A stretch of DNA of 28,963 bases, from IMG/VR virus record IMGVR_UViG_3300032088_000047, positions 1-28,963 of that record; one strand, 5' to 3'. The stretch comes from a virus. Below the pieces are notes generated by a model. The model searched no databases, was not told the DNA's origin, and saw only the letters and a program-made list of their open reading frames with translations. The position numbers and the translations under genes were made by a program. Positions 1 through 7,655 of this stretch are shown here, piece after piece (positions within the stretch are counted from its first letter, which is position 1; each line of letters starts with the position of its first letter).

Positions 1-1712
1 GGACGAGTAGGACGCAATACACCACCACGCGGTCCTAACATCTCAACTTGTTCTTGGGCCTGCCCTTCGATGGTTTCTAGCGCGCGTTGTTCTGCGGCTA
101 TTTGCTGGTCTAGGTCTGCGCTTACAGTAGCTTGTTGGGCTTGGGAGTCAGCAGGTTCTATAGTAGGTATCTCTAACTGAGCTTGGTCTGGCACTCGGCG
201 GCCCGTAGCTTCGGCAGCTTGTAATGCACCGCCCACAGCAGTAGGTACATCAGGACGACGAGCCGCTTTAGCTAGTGCGAACTCTTGCGCTCTACGCTCT
301 TCAGTTTCTTCACGACGGACATCTTGCTCAATACCCTCATCTATGGTCATTTGCTGCGGTGCAGGACCGGGGCCAGCCGCTACGTCTAATCTAGTGTCTG
401 CAAAAACTTTGTTCTGTAGAAGGTCGCCTATGCGATTACGGGTTGCAGGCTTGACGTTTTTGTTGCGGGCATACTTTTGCAGTTCGTCAAATACTTCTCG
501 TCGCTGTACAGGGTCAGCCAACTGCTTGCCTTCAATACGCTTAATAATAGGAGCAGTCGGGCTTACGCCTAACGCTACAAGACCTTCGGCCTGTTGAGCA
601 GGTTCCAGTTCTGGGAACAGTAGCTCCTGCCCTTCAAACACACCCTCGTCTTTACGTATTTCTCTGTCTTGGATTTCACTTATTACAGCAGAAAGCGCTT
701 CTTCATCGGCAGCCGACTCCGCCAAACGCGCCTGTATTTGCTCGTCAGTAAGTTCTTCATCAGGAAGGGCGTCGGCAGTTACTGGGGCTTGGGGTAGCGC
801 CGCAAGTTCTTCTTCAGTTAAATCGGTAGCGGTAGAAGTGCGCGGACCACGGTCACGGATAGCAAGTTCAGCAAGAGCGGCGATTAGACCACCAACACCA
901 GCGCCAATACCGAGGGACTCACCCGTACCTATAAACGTACCAGACTCGGGGTCGTAAATATTCTGTGCGATCAGGTTCTGTGCTACTTGCGCCGAGGCTT
1001 CCTGTAGACCTTCACCACCGGCAGCGCCACTTACCCTACGTAGTCTAGCTAGTACATCTGTAGCTGGCGCTTTGCCAATAGCATCTTCTAGCCCTTTAGC
1101 GACACGGGCCGCTTTTATAGTTTTACCTATAGCAAACGGTACTAGAGTCTCGCCCAGACCGGGGAGTAAACCCGCCCGCCCTGCTTGTTTGATTTGTCTT
1201 TCAGTAGCACCGGCAGCTTCCGCACGTTGTATAGCCTCACCAGAACCCGCAGCAGCACCAGTAGCAACACCGGCAGCTAAGCCCGCACCACCAAGAAATC
1301 CTGTGGCTAAGAAAGGCAGGGTAGAGCCTGCGCCACGCACTATATCTAAGTAAGTGCTATCTTCATAAGCCCGTCCGGGGGCTAAAGCTTCTTGTACGCT
1401 TGCACCCACTCCGCCAATAGCTTCACGGGCACCCGGTTCTAACTCGTCACGTAGTATGGGGGTAGCGCCAGTAGCGGCTGCTTCTAGTAGACCCGCAGCA
1501 CCAGCGAGTAAGCCTTTACCTGTTTCTTTAGCGTAGCCACCTAGAGTACGTCCGGAGGCACGGGGTTCAGACGGCTGTTCTACGTCTACCCCACGGCGCT
1601 TTAGTTGGTAGGCCGTAGGGGCATAGCGCAACGCAGCTTCGCTTGAGGTTCCTTCAGGTACAAAGTACTTAATGCTTTCCCCCGAAGGGGATTTAGCGGT
1701 AAATAAAGGCAT
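1..1712 (-). CDS. Giant internal/ejection-type virion protein, N-terminal part (cut by window edge)
   Basis: The reading frame is open from an ATG at 1712 to base 1, about 570 codons without a stop, so the C-terminus lies outside the window. I translated it by hand. It begins MPLFTAKSPSGESIKYFVPE, followed by a segment (EGTSSEAALRYA) that resembles the N-termini of large phage ejection proteins. Around residues 125-165 is a Gly/Ala-rich hydrophobic stretch with glycine-zipper spacing (FLATGFLGGAGLAAGVATG), which could insert in a membrane. The later part is Glu/Gln/Ala-rich and likely helical. It follows two other internal-type proteins, so a role in the ejected core is inferred. No transglycosylase or polymerase motif is visible in the part present. 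A weak AGGT site precedes the ATG. Confidence 0.75.
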   Translation of the reverse strand, partial: MPLFTAKSPSGESIKYFVPEGTSSEAALRYAPTAYQLKRRGVDVEQPSEPRASGRTLGGYAKETGKGLLAGAAGLLEAAATGATPILRDELEPGAREAIGGVGASVQEALAPGRAYEDSTYLDIVRGAGSTLPFLATGFLGGAGLAAGVATGAAAGSGEAIQRAEAAGATERQIKQAGRAGLLPGLGETLVPFAIGKTIKAARVAKGLEDAIGKAPATDVLARLRRVSGAAGGEGLQEASAQVAQNLIAQNIYDPESGTFIGTGESLGIGAGVGGLIAALAELAIRDRGPRTSTATDLTEEELAALPQAPVTADALPDEELTDEQIQARLAESAADEEALSAVISEIQDREIRKDEGVFEGQELLFPELEPAQQAEGLVALGVSPTAPIIKRIEGKQLADPVQRREVFDELQKYARNKNVKPATRNRIGDLLQNKVFADTRLDVAAGPGPAPQQMTIDEGIEQDVRREETEERRAQEFALAKAARRPDVPTAVGGALQAAEATGRRVPDQAQLEIPTIEPADSQAQQATVSADLDQQIAAEQRALETIEGQAQEQVEMLGPRGGVLRPTR

Positions 1713-1722
1713 AGTATGTTAC

Positions 1723-3459
1723 CTAATCAAAAGTACCTGAAGTGAAGTCTATACCGCCGCCCAGTCCTGTTTCTATATCGTAGCCAGCAGCTGGACTGCC
1801 CATAGCACGCTTATATATAGCTAAGCTTTGAGTTGCATACTCATCACTGGTTATATCGCCGTCTTGTCTTGCCTCTTCAAGCGCCATTAGTTCAGGATTC
1901 AGAACTGACTCTTTCTGTATTTCCTTTAACACATCAGCAATAAATTTACGACGGTCACCAGCTAAGCTCATTTGCTCTTCTAGGCCCGCTTCTACCATTA
2001 ACTGTTCTAGGTCGGCTAGGTTGTTCGCCACAAGCTCAGCCATACTAGCATCTATTTCACGCTGTAACTTTTCGTCTTCGCGCTCTAGCTCAATCAGTCT
2101 GTCTAAGTCACCTATCTGTAGAGCGTCTTGGCGCTGTTGTTCTCTAGTAAACGCTTCTGCTCCACCACCTAAACCTGTTTGGCCCAAGCCCGATAAGTAC
2201 GCACGCAGCTTGTCTCGCTGTAAACGCTCGGGGGAAGTGATACCGCTCATGATACCTTTGCGTCGATTGCGCAGTTCTTGGAGCCTACTAGGTGCCATTG
2301 CTTCGGCAAGACCGGCAAGGCCGTCACCTTTAGGAGCAGGAGCCTCGGGTTCAACGCCACGGTAAATATCTGACATCATGTCATCTACTTGTTGGTCACT
2401 ACCCATGTACTGCTCAGCCCTTACTCGGTCTGTATCCACAGCAGGAGGAGGCAGTTCTTCGTCATTAACCATAATCATTTTAGTAATAGCACGCACGTCA
2501 CCGGGGCTAGCGTCAGGGTAGGCGGCCTCCACAGCCTCAGTGGCCTTTTGTTCTGCCATACGCTCTCGACCAACTGAACCACCGCCGGGCATTACATCCC
2601 CTAAGAATTCTGCGGCTGCAAGGCTGCCTTGCTTGAACTTATCGCCAAGAATCTGGAAAGGCTCTCCCAAAAAATCAAAAAGCCCGTAATCTGGGTCAAG
2701 ACCTAACTCGCGCATTTTATCTTCACTAGTACCACTTTGTATAATACCGCCTTGAGCCATACCACTAGCTTTCTGTTCGTAGGTTTTACCTATGTTGTCG
2801 TAGAACTTTTTAAGGATTGCCTTGCTTTCTTCTACATCAAGCCCTGTGTCCATAAGTTTCTGACCCATACGCTGTATAAAGTTAGGGTCTCTGTTTTGTT
2901 TTTCTGCTGCTATTTGGTCGCGCACTTGCTGTATTGCTGCTGATCGGTTTCCGTAGGGCACGCCGATTCCGGCCTTAGCCGCTCTTAGTATATCCATACT
3001 TTCTTGGGCATTAGTGCCGTAGTTCTTAAGCCCTTGGCCTATGCGTTGGTAAAGATTAGGCTCTGGAGGACCCATAAACCCACCTTCTTGGTAGCCAACA
3101 ATACCGCCATCAGCCATACCTCGCATATTAGGAGCTGCCTGTGCCGGTAGTCCGCGCGCTTGCATTTCTCGCTGCTTATTAAGTGCGAGTTGTTGACCGC
3201 CTTGCATGGCCCGTTGTGCAACTTCATTCCTAGTCATATCAAGGACTTGCTGTTCGCGTTGATCCCTTACAGTATTCATAGGGGGCTGCATCTGCGTCTG
3301 CATATTACGCATAGCGGCTTCTTTTTCAGATTTAAGTTTCTGTAACGCAAGCAAGTCCAGCAGACTTTGGCTTTGTGTGTAACGCTGCATTAGTTTCTGA
3401 GGGTCAGAGGAATACGTATCCACGCGCTCACTAATTTGAGAATCTATTCCGTAAGCCAT
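1723..3459 (-). CDS. Internal virion/ejection-type structural protein
   Basis: A 578-residue protein rich in Gln, Glu, Arg and Ala, mostly predicted helical by eye. The N-terminal 100 residues are a Gln/Met-rich coiled-coil-like region. Two short Gly-rich boxes occur: MADGGIVGYQEGG near residues 113-126 and MAQGGIIQSG near residue 233. Similar boxes occur in other large virion proteins of marine phages (from memory) and in the 874-residue protein of this window. The C-terminal half has long charged helices. It lies between a smaller helical protein and the giant truncated protein, and I infer it belongs to the DNA-ejection core. No enzymatic motif is seen. The start ATG lies 4 bases after the upstream gene's stop. 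Confidence 0.7.
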   Translation of the reverse strand: MAYGIDSQISERVDTYSSDPQKLMQRYTQSQSLLDLLALQKLKSEKEAAMRNMQTQMQPPMNTVRDQREQQVLDMTRNEVAQRAMQGGQQLALNKQREMQARGLPAQAAPNMRGMADGGIVGYQEGGFMGPPEPNLYQRIGQGLKNYGTNAQESMDILRAAKAGIGVPYGNRSAAIQQVRDQIAAEKQNRDPNFIQRMGQKLMDTGLDVEESKAILKKFYDNIGKTYEQKASGMAQGGIIQSGTSEDKMRELGLDPDYGLFDFLGEPFQILGDKFKQGSLAAAEFLGDVMPGGGSVGRERMAEQKATEAVEAAYPDASPGDVRAITKMIMVNDEELPPPAVDTDRVRAEQYMGSDQQVDDMMSDIYRGVEPEAPAPKGDGLAGLAEAMAPSRLQELRNRRKGIMSGITSPERLQRDKLRAYLSGLGQTGLGGGAEAFTREQQRQDALQIGDLDRLIELEREDEKLQREIDASMAELVANNLADLEQLMVEAGLEEQMSLAGDRRKFIADVLKEIQKESVLNPELMALEEARQDGDITSDEYATQSLAIYKRAMGSPAAGYDIETGLGGGIDFTSGTFD

Positions 3460-3463
3460 CGTA

Positions 3464-4354
3464 TTAGTCCTCTTCCTTTCTGATGCCGAGCAAGTCTAGT
3501 ATAGTCAGTATCTCTGATGCGCCAGCGCCAAACTTTTGTAGAGCACTAGGGTCTGCGTACTGGGTTGTTGTTTGCTCTATAGGTAAGTTAGATAGCAGTC
3601 CTTTTTGAAAATCAACCTGCTTAAACGGATAATCCCGTTCTTCCTTAAACTGTGCGTAGTCTGCGGCAACTCCCTCGCTTTCAATGCCGCGTTGGGCCGC
3701 ACCACCCAGACGTTGCGCATTAAGTGCCTCTAGTCCGTAGGTTTGCGCTTGACGGGCTGCTTGCATCTGACGATCTTGTTCAGTGTTGAACTGGTTCTGA
3801 GCTGCGGTAAAAGCATCTTGGTAGCCCTGACCTGTAATACCAGACATACGATCTAGTAGGCCACGCTGCAATTCAGCTTCTGCAATACCCTGACGAGACC
3901 CACCGTAGGCACCTGCTTTACCGTACTGGCTTTGAAGGTTTTGAGCTTGTATTTCTGACTGCCGACGTGCCGCATCGTACTGTGGCTGAAGTGCGCCCTG
4001 TAGATAGGGTGTCATGTACTGCTGTAGTACGTTTCCAGAAGCAGGAGTATAGGTCCCCGTTTCCCCGTCCGCAGCTTGTTGTGCAGTAGGAGCTGCGTAG
4101 CCCGCCCCAGTAAACGACGTAGGATCGTAGGAGGTTTGAGCCTGAGTAGGCATAGTAAGATTAGCTAGCCCCTGAAATGCTGTGGTTTGCAGTCCAGATT
4201 GCCCCGCAGTTAGAGGTCCACCGTATCCCTGAAAAGGCATATTGGACAGCGCCTGCCCCTTGCCTAGCATATTAGTTACATACGGAGCTGCCCACGAAGA
4301 TAGAGTCTCAGTAGAACCCGTTGATGTACCTATCGGTAAGTCTAATCCGGACAT
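3464..4354 (-). CDS. Helical internal/virion protein, Gln- and Ala-rich
   Basis: A 296-residue protein with a low-complexity Ser/Thr/Gly/Gln N-terminus. A long Gln/Ala/Arg-rich segment (about residues 120-225), starting near VLQQYMTPYLQGALQPQYDA, looks like extended amphipathic helix. A charged tail ends in GIRKEED. The segment with AYGGSRQGIAEAELQRGLLD is familiar from internal proteins of marine podovirus-like phages (from memory). No catalytic motif or membrane span is seen. It is packed between the 874-residue repeat protein and the 578-residue internal protein, with short gaps, so a role in the internal core or ejection apparatus is inferred from position and composition only. Confidence 0.65.
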   Translation of the reverse strand: MSGLDLPIGTSTGSTETLSSWAAPYVTNMLGKGQALSNMPFQGYGGPLTAGQSGLQTTAFQGLANLTMPTQAQTSYDPTSFTGAGYAAPTAQQAADGETGTYTPASGNVLQQYMTPYLQGALQPQYDAARRQSEIQAQNLQSQYGKAGAYGGSRQGIAEAELQRGLLDRMSGITGQGYQDAFTAAQNQFNTEQDRQMQAARQAQTYGLEALNAQRLGGAAQRGIESEGVAADYAQFKEERDYPFKQVDFQKGLLSNLPIEQTTTQYADPSALQKFGAGASEILTILDLLGIRKEED

Positions 4355-4364
4355 TGTTATTGCC

Positions 4365-6989
4365 TCACGCTAAGTATTTGTTGGGGTCAATTTGACGCCC
4401 TTGTTTGGGGTTGCCAGTGCGGTCTTTACGTACTCGCTCCATCATGCCGTATAATTCTTTGGCCCCAGAGTCGGAGTTGCCGTTACCTAAATGACTCACT
4501 ACATCGGCAGGGATAACGAACTCCCCATCACTTAGCGCTGCTGGCTGCATGTTGTTGATTGTAGCAGGTATTTGGTCTGCCATACCATCTGTTGGGCCGC
4601 CAAGGTAGTACCCGTTTACATTGCCGCCTTGGGCATACCCTTGGGCTTTTAGTGCTGCATTTACGTCTGCTTCGCTAAGGCCGGGGTATCTGTCTTGGTA
4701 TAGTTCTACGGCTTGGTCTACAGTAAGATCGCCTGAGTTTATCAAGGCCCCAACCTCTTCGTCAGAAAGCCCGGTTAAATAATCGGAGGTCTTCTGCTCA
4801 TTTATCTTAGCTAGCTCAGCTTCTACGCCTTGCGCGGTTAAGTCCGCAAACTGCTCAGGGTCGGTGTTCCTATAGTAAGAAGCTATCTCTTCCGATTGTG
4901 CCCTGCCGGTGTTTAGCAAGTTAGCTATAAGGTCTACTTCCGTAAGCCCTTCGTTCTGTGGAGCTAGGCGCGCTGCCATTTCTGCTGGGGTTTCGTACCC
5001 GCCACGCAGTAAGCCTTCTACGACGTCCATACCTTCAACGCCATACTTCCCCGCTACGTTGCCTATGTCCGTTCTTCCTGACGTAATTAGGTCGGCAATA
5101 ATGTTTTGGTCATCCTTAGATATTCCGCCAACAGTGTTCACACCACTCAAAGTACGGTCGGTTTGTGCGCCTTCTATCGCGCGGCTAAGCACGTCTTCGC
5201 CCACCCCAAAAGTACTAGCTAAATAGTCCGTCGCCAGCCCGCTGTCCCCTAGTTGGTTGAGCTGGTCTAGGCTGAGACTTGTTTGCCCTTCGGCTAGTCC
5301 TAGGCTATCTAGCAGGGTTGCCCTAGTGTTGTAGTCGCCTAAGTACCGGTTTACATCGTCCGGACTCATATTAAAAAACTCACTAACCTGATCCGCTGTG
5401 GTGTAGTCTTGGTTCATAAGGGATGCAACACGACCTATTTCTGTCTCGTCAAACCCGTCGCTGGGGTCAATACCTTGAAACAAAGACTCCGAAGTATAGG
5501 TGTAGGGCGACGTGCTTGTGGTAGTTGTGCCACCCGTAGTCGCAGTAGTTCCGCCGGTAGTTGTGCCACCCGTAGCCGCAGTAGTTCCGCCGGTAGTTGT
5601 GCCACCCGTAGCCGCAGTAGTTCCGCCGGTAGTTGTGCCACCCGTAGCCGCAGTAGTTCCGGTTGTAGTTCCTGTAGGTGTAGTTGCCGCAGGTGTAGTT
5701 GCCGCAGGTGTAGTGCGGGCCGTTGGTATAGTGCCTGTTACTGTAGTTGGTAAGAGTCCTGCTAGTCCCGCCGCTCTTTGCGCCATAGACGTAGCTCTAT
5801 CCGTAGCGTTTCCGGGCCGTATTTGATACGCAGGGTTTTGCGCGTTAGCTAACGCCAGTTGCATAGCTTGAGTATTTGCTGCGGCTTGAGAACCTGCTAT
5901 ACCGCCTTGGGGTGCATACTGAACATCACTGAAATAACGCTGGCCCCCACTTCCTGCACGTCGATTAGGGTCATAAGTTCCGGGGACTGCACTACGAATT
6001 GCTGCCAAGTTAGCTATGTCAAACGCACCGCCAGCACTAGGAGTACCTACGTTTGATTCGTTCGTGTTAGCACCTTGTTGATTGTTTGAAGACGCAGTTA
6101 AAGGAGCGGTCTTTAGTTGCTCTAATTCTTCGGGGGTAAAGTCGGTAGTTAAATCTAACCCTCCGAGTCCTCCGGTAACAAAGCTAGGTATCCCTATTAA
6201 GTCACCGAATTTTGATATCACCGTATTAAGCGGCTGTTCTGCAAAAATTTGCTCTAGGTTAGGGTTATTAGCTATAAGGTTAGTGATAAACGAAGGTAAA
6301 CCACTGTCCTCCCCAAATTCTGTCTCTGGTACTACTAAAGGCTGTTCTGCAAAAATCTCTGTTATGTCAGTACCAGTAGGTATCCCGCCAGTAAAAGCAG
6401 GTAAAACACTGCCCTCTCCAAATTTTGTCTCCGGCACTACTAAAGGTTGTTCTGCAAAAATCTCTGTTATGTCAGTACCAGTAGGTGTAGCTCCGCCAGT
6501 AGAAATAGTACTTCCAGTATTTAACCCAGTAAGGCCCGTGCTGACAGGCTGGGCGGCGAAAATTTCATTTAGGGTCTGGTTGTTAACGGAATACGGACCT
6601 TGGTTGGGCACTTCTGCTGCTGCGGCAGTTTTGGGAGACATAGTAGCGCCAGCAGGAGTAACCCCATTTAAATACTGGTCAACAAAAGCTTGCCTAGCTA
6701 CTACTCCGCCCGGCCCTGCGGCCAACTGATTTAAGTAATTGCTTTGTTCTGTTTGAGATAAATTAGCAAATTGGGCGGCAGCTTGTGCTTGGTTCATCGT
6801 GGGGCGAGTCACGCCGTCTTTTGTAAGTAACCCCGCTTTTTGGCCTGAACCGGAAGTGGCACCTGCATTTCCTGAACCCGACCCAGTACCGCCCCAAGAT
6901 GAAACACTAGAGCTAGCCACGTCTTTTCTTACGCCTTCTAAAAATTCAGGTCCGCTTGCGCCGTATCCTGCTATTGCCATTCCACCCAT
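4365..6989 (-). CDS. Large modular repeat-containing virion protein with conserved C-terminal domain
   Basis: An 874-residue protein. Near residues 140-275 it carries four related segments with the core IFAxQP (two nearly identical 35-residue units, two diverged). A Thr/Gly-rich linker at about residues 443-490 consists of 12-residue units TTAATGGTTTGG encoded by a 36-bp tandem repeat. The middle part contains several short helical repeats ending in acidic turns such as DLTVDQAVELYQ. The last 85 residues include AQGGNVNGYYLGGPTDGMAD and PAALSDGEFVIPADVVSHLG, a tail that I recognise from memory in virion proteins of uncultured marine phages. The function is unknown; a structural or ejection role is inferred from the neighbours. 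Confidence 0.7.
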   Translation of the reverse strand: MGGMAIAGYGASGPEFLEGVRKDVASSSVSSWGGTGSGSGNAGATSGSGQKAGLLTKDGVTRPTMNQAQAAAQFANLSQTEQSNYLNQLAAGPGGVVARQAFVDQYLNGVTPAGATMSPKTAAAAEVPNQGPYSVNNQTLNEIFAAQPVSTGLTGLNTGSTISTGGATPTGTDITEIFAEQPLVVPETKFGEGSVLPAFTGGIPTGTDITEIFAEQPLVVPETEFGEDSGLPSFITNLIANNPNLEQIFAEQPLNTVISKFGDLIGIPSFVTGGLGGLDLTTDFTPEELEQLKTAPLTASSNNQQGANTNESNVGTPSAGGAFDIANLAAIRSAVPGTYDPNRRAGSGGQRYFSDVQYAPQGGIAGSQAAANTQAMQLALANAQNPAYQIRPGNATDRATSMAQRAAGLAGLLPTTVTGTIPTARTTPAATTPAATTPTGTTTGTTAATGGTTTGGTTAATGGTTTGGTTAATGGTTTGGTTATTGGTTTTSTSPYTYTSESLFQGIDPSDGFDETEIGRVASLMNQDYTTADQVSEFFNMSPDDVNRYLGDYNTRATLLDSLGLAEGQTSLSLDQLNQLGDSGLATDYLASTFGVGEDVLSRAIEGAQTDRTLSGVNTVGGISKDDQNIIADLITSGRTDIGNVAGKYGVEGMDVVEGLLRGGYETPAEMAARLAPQNEGLTEVDLIANLLNTGRAQSEEIASYYRNTDPEQFADLTAQGVEAELAKINEQKTSDYLTGLSDEEVGALINSGDLTVDQAVELYQDRYPGLSEADVNAALKAQGYAQGGNVNGYYLGGPTDGMADQIPATINNMQPAALSDGEFVIPADVVSHLGNGNSDSGAKELYGMMERVRKDRTGNPKQGRQIDPNKYLA
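5521..5661. repeat. 36-bp tandem repeat, 3.9 copies, in frame within a coding gene
   Basis: Units begin at 5521, 5557, 5593 and 5629; the last is 33 bp. The first unit differs from the others at one base (tagtcg against tagccg) and the others are identical. Since 36 bp is 12 codons, copy-number change keeps the frame. In the protein it encodes a Thr/Gly/Ala linker. Near identity suggests recent slippage or recombination. Confidence 0.95.
6230..6490. repeat. Imperfect 105/108-bp direct repeats encoding IFAEQP units
   Basis: Copies of the core ctgttctgcaaaaat lie near 6234, 6342 and 6447, spaced 108 and 105 bp. The two left-to-right later copies share long nearly identical stretches, including ctctgttatgtcagtacc. 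In frame they encode 35-36 residue units of the 874-residue virion protein, and a fourth diverged unit lies beyond 6540. Confidence 0.85.
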
Positions 6990-7004
6990 AATATTAGTCC
7001 TACT

Positions 7005-7655
7005 CTACGGTGTCGGTAGCGTTTCTGGCAACGCTGACACAAAAATTACTGTTAATAAAGTGGACGGCACGGCAGGGCGGGGGCTAGCAGCCGCCACATA
7101 GTCTATTGTTATGCCTGTATCGTCTGTTGCCCACATAATTTCTATATACTGCCCTGCTGTTAAGTCTATGGTAAAACTGTATTCAAAGTCATCTACCCCA
7201 CCAGACCCCGCCACGACGTGCATTCTACCAGTATTCGCTATGTCTACACCGCTTCTGCGCACCCAGAAGGACAGCTCCTTGGAGCTAGCATTAGTACTGG
7301 TCAACTCTACCGAAAGTTGAAAGTTATAAACCCCTGAGTAAAGTGGAGTTATTCTCGTCTTCGGCGTTCCTGTTATGCTTATGGCCTCGCCTAAATACGT
7401 GTTCTCAAACTGCAAGGCGTAGGCTGTGTTTATGGCACTGGCGTTCTGGTCTGTAGTAGAAAAGAACTTAGCGTTCGGAGACTCTACAAACCGCCCACCC
7501 TGCTCTCCAAATACGTTGTTAACCGCGTTAGCTAGCAGGTTAAAAAACAAGCGCAAGATATTATTCAGGTCGTCCAGATACTGCTTAAGCGGTCCCGGCT
7601 TAGGTATAGGCAGCGCGGGCGCTTGAACCTTCTGTACGAGCCTTTCTTGTGCCAC
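7005..7655 (-). CDS. Jelly-roll (C1q/TNF-like) virion protein
   Basis: A 216-residue protein with a helical N-terminal anchor (PGPLKQYLDDLNNILRLFFN) followed by a beta-rich domain from about residue 65. The pattern SGVYNFQLSVELTSTNASSK, then SFWVRRSG, then a Gly loop, then AGQYIEIMWATDD is what I associate with C1q/TNF-like beta sandwiches found in phage head or tail decorations. This is fold-level pattern recognition, not a proven match. The start is GTG (GTGGCACAAG), overlapping the TAG of the upstream gene as TAGTG, with TAGGAGGGG as ribosome site. It probably sits on the outside of the particle; receptor or trimerisation roles are possible. Confidence 0.65.
   Translation of the reverse strand: MAQERLVQKVQAPALPIPKPGPLKQYLDDLNNILRLFFNLLANAVNNVFGEQGGRFVESPNAKFFSTTDQNASAINTAYALQFENTYLGEAISITGTPKTRITPLYSGVYNFQLSVELTSTNASSKELSFWVRRSGVDIANTGRMHVVAGSGGVDDFEYSFTIDLTAGQYIEIMWATDDTGITIDYVAAASPRPAVPSTLLTVIFVSALPETLPTP

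Noticed and set aside
5521-5661. 36-bp repeats as a CRISPR array
   Set aside because: The repeats are directly adjacent without spacers and are in frame inside a coding gene.
6082-6729. A 215-codon plus-strand open frame
   Set aside because: It follows the repeats of the 874-residue minus-strand gene in complement and has no ribosome site or recognisable family.
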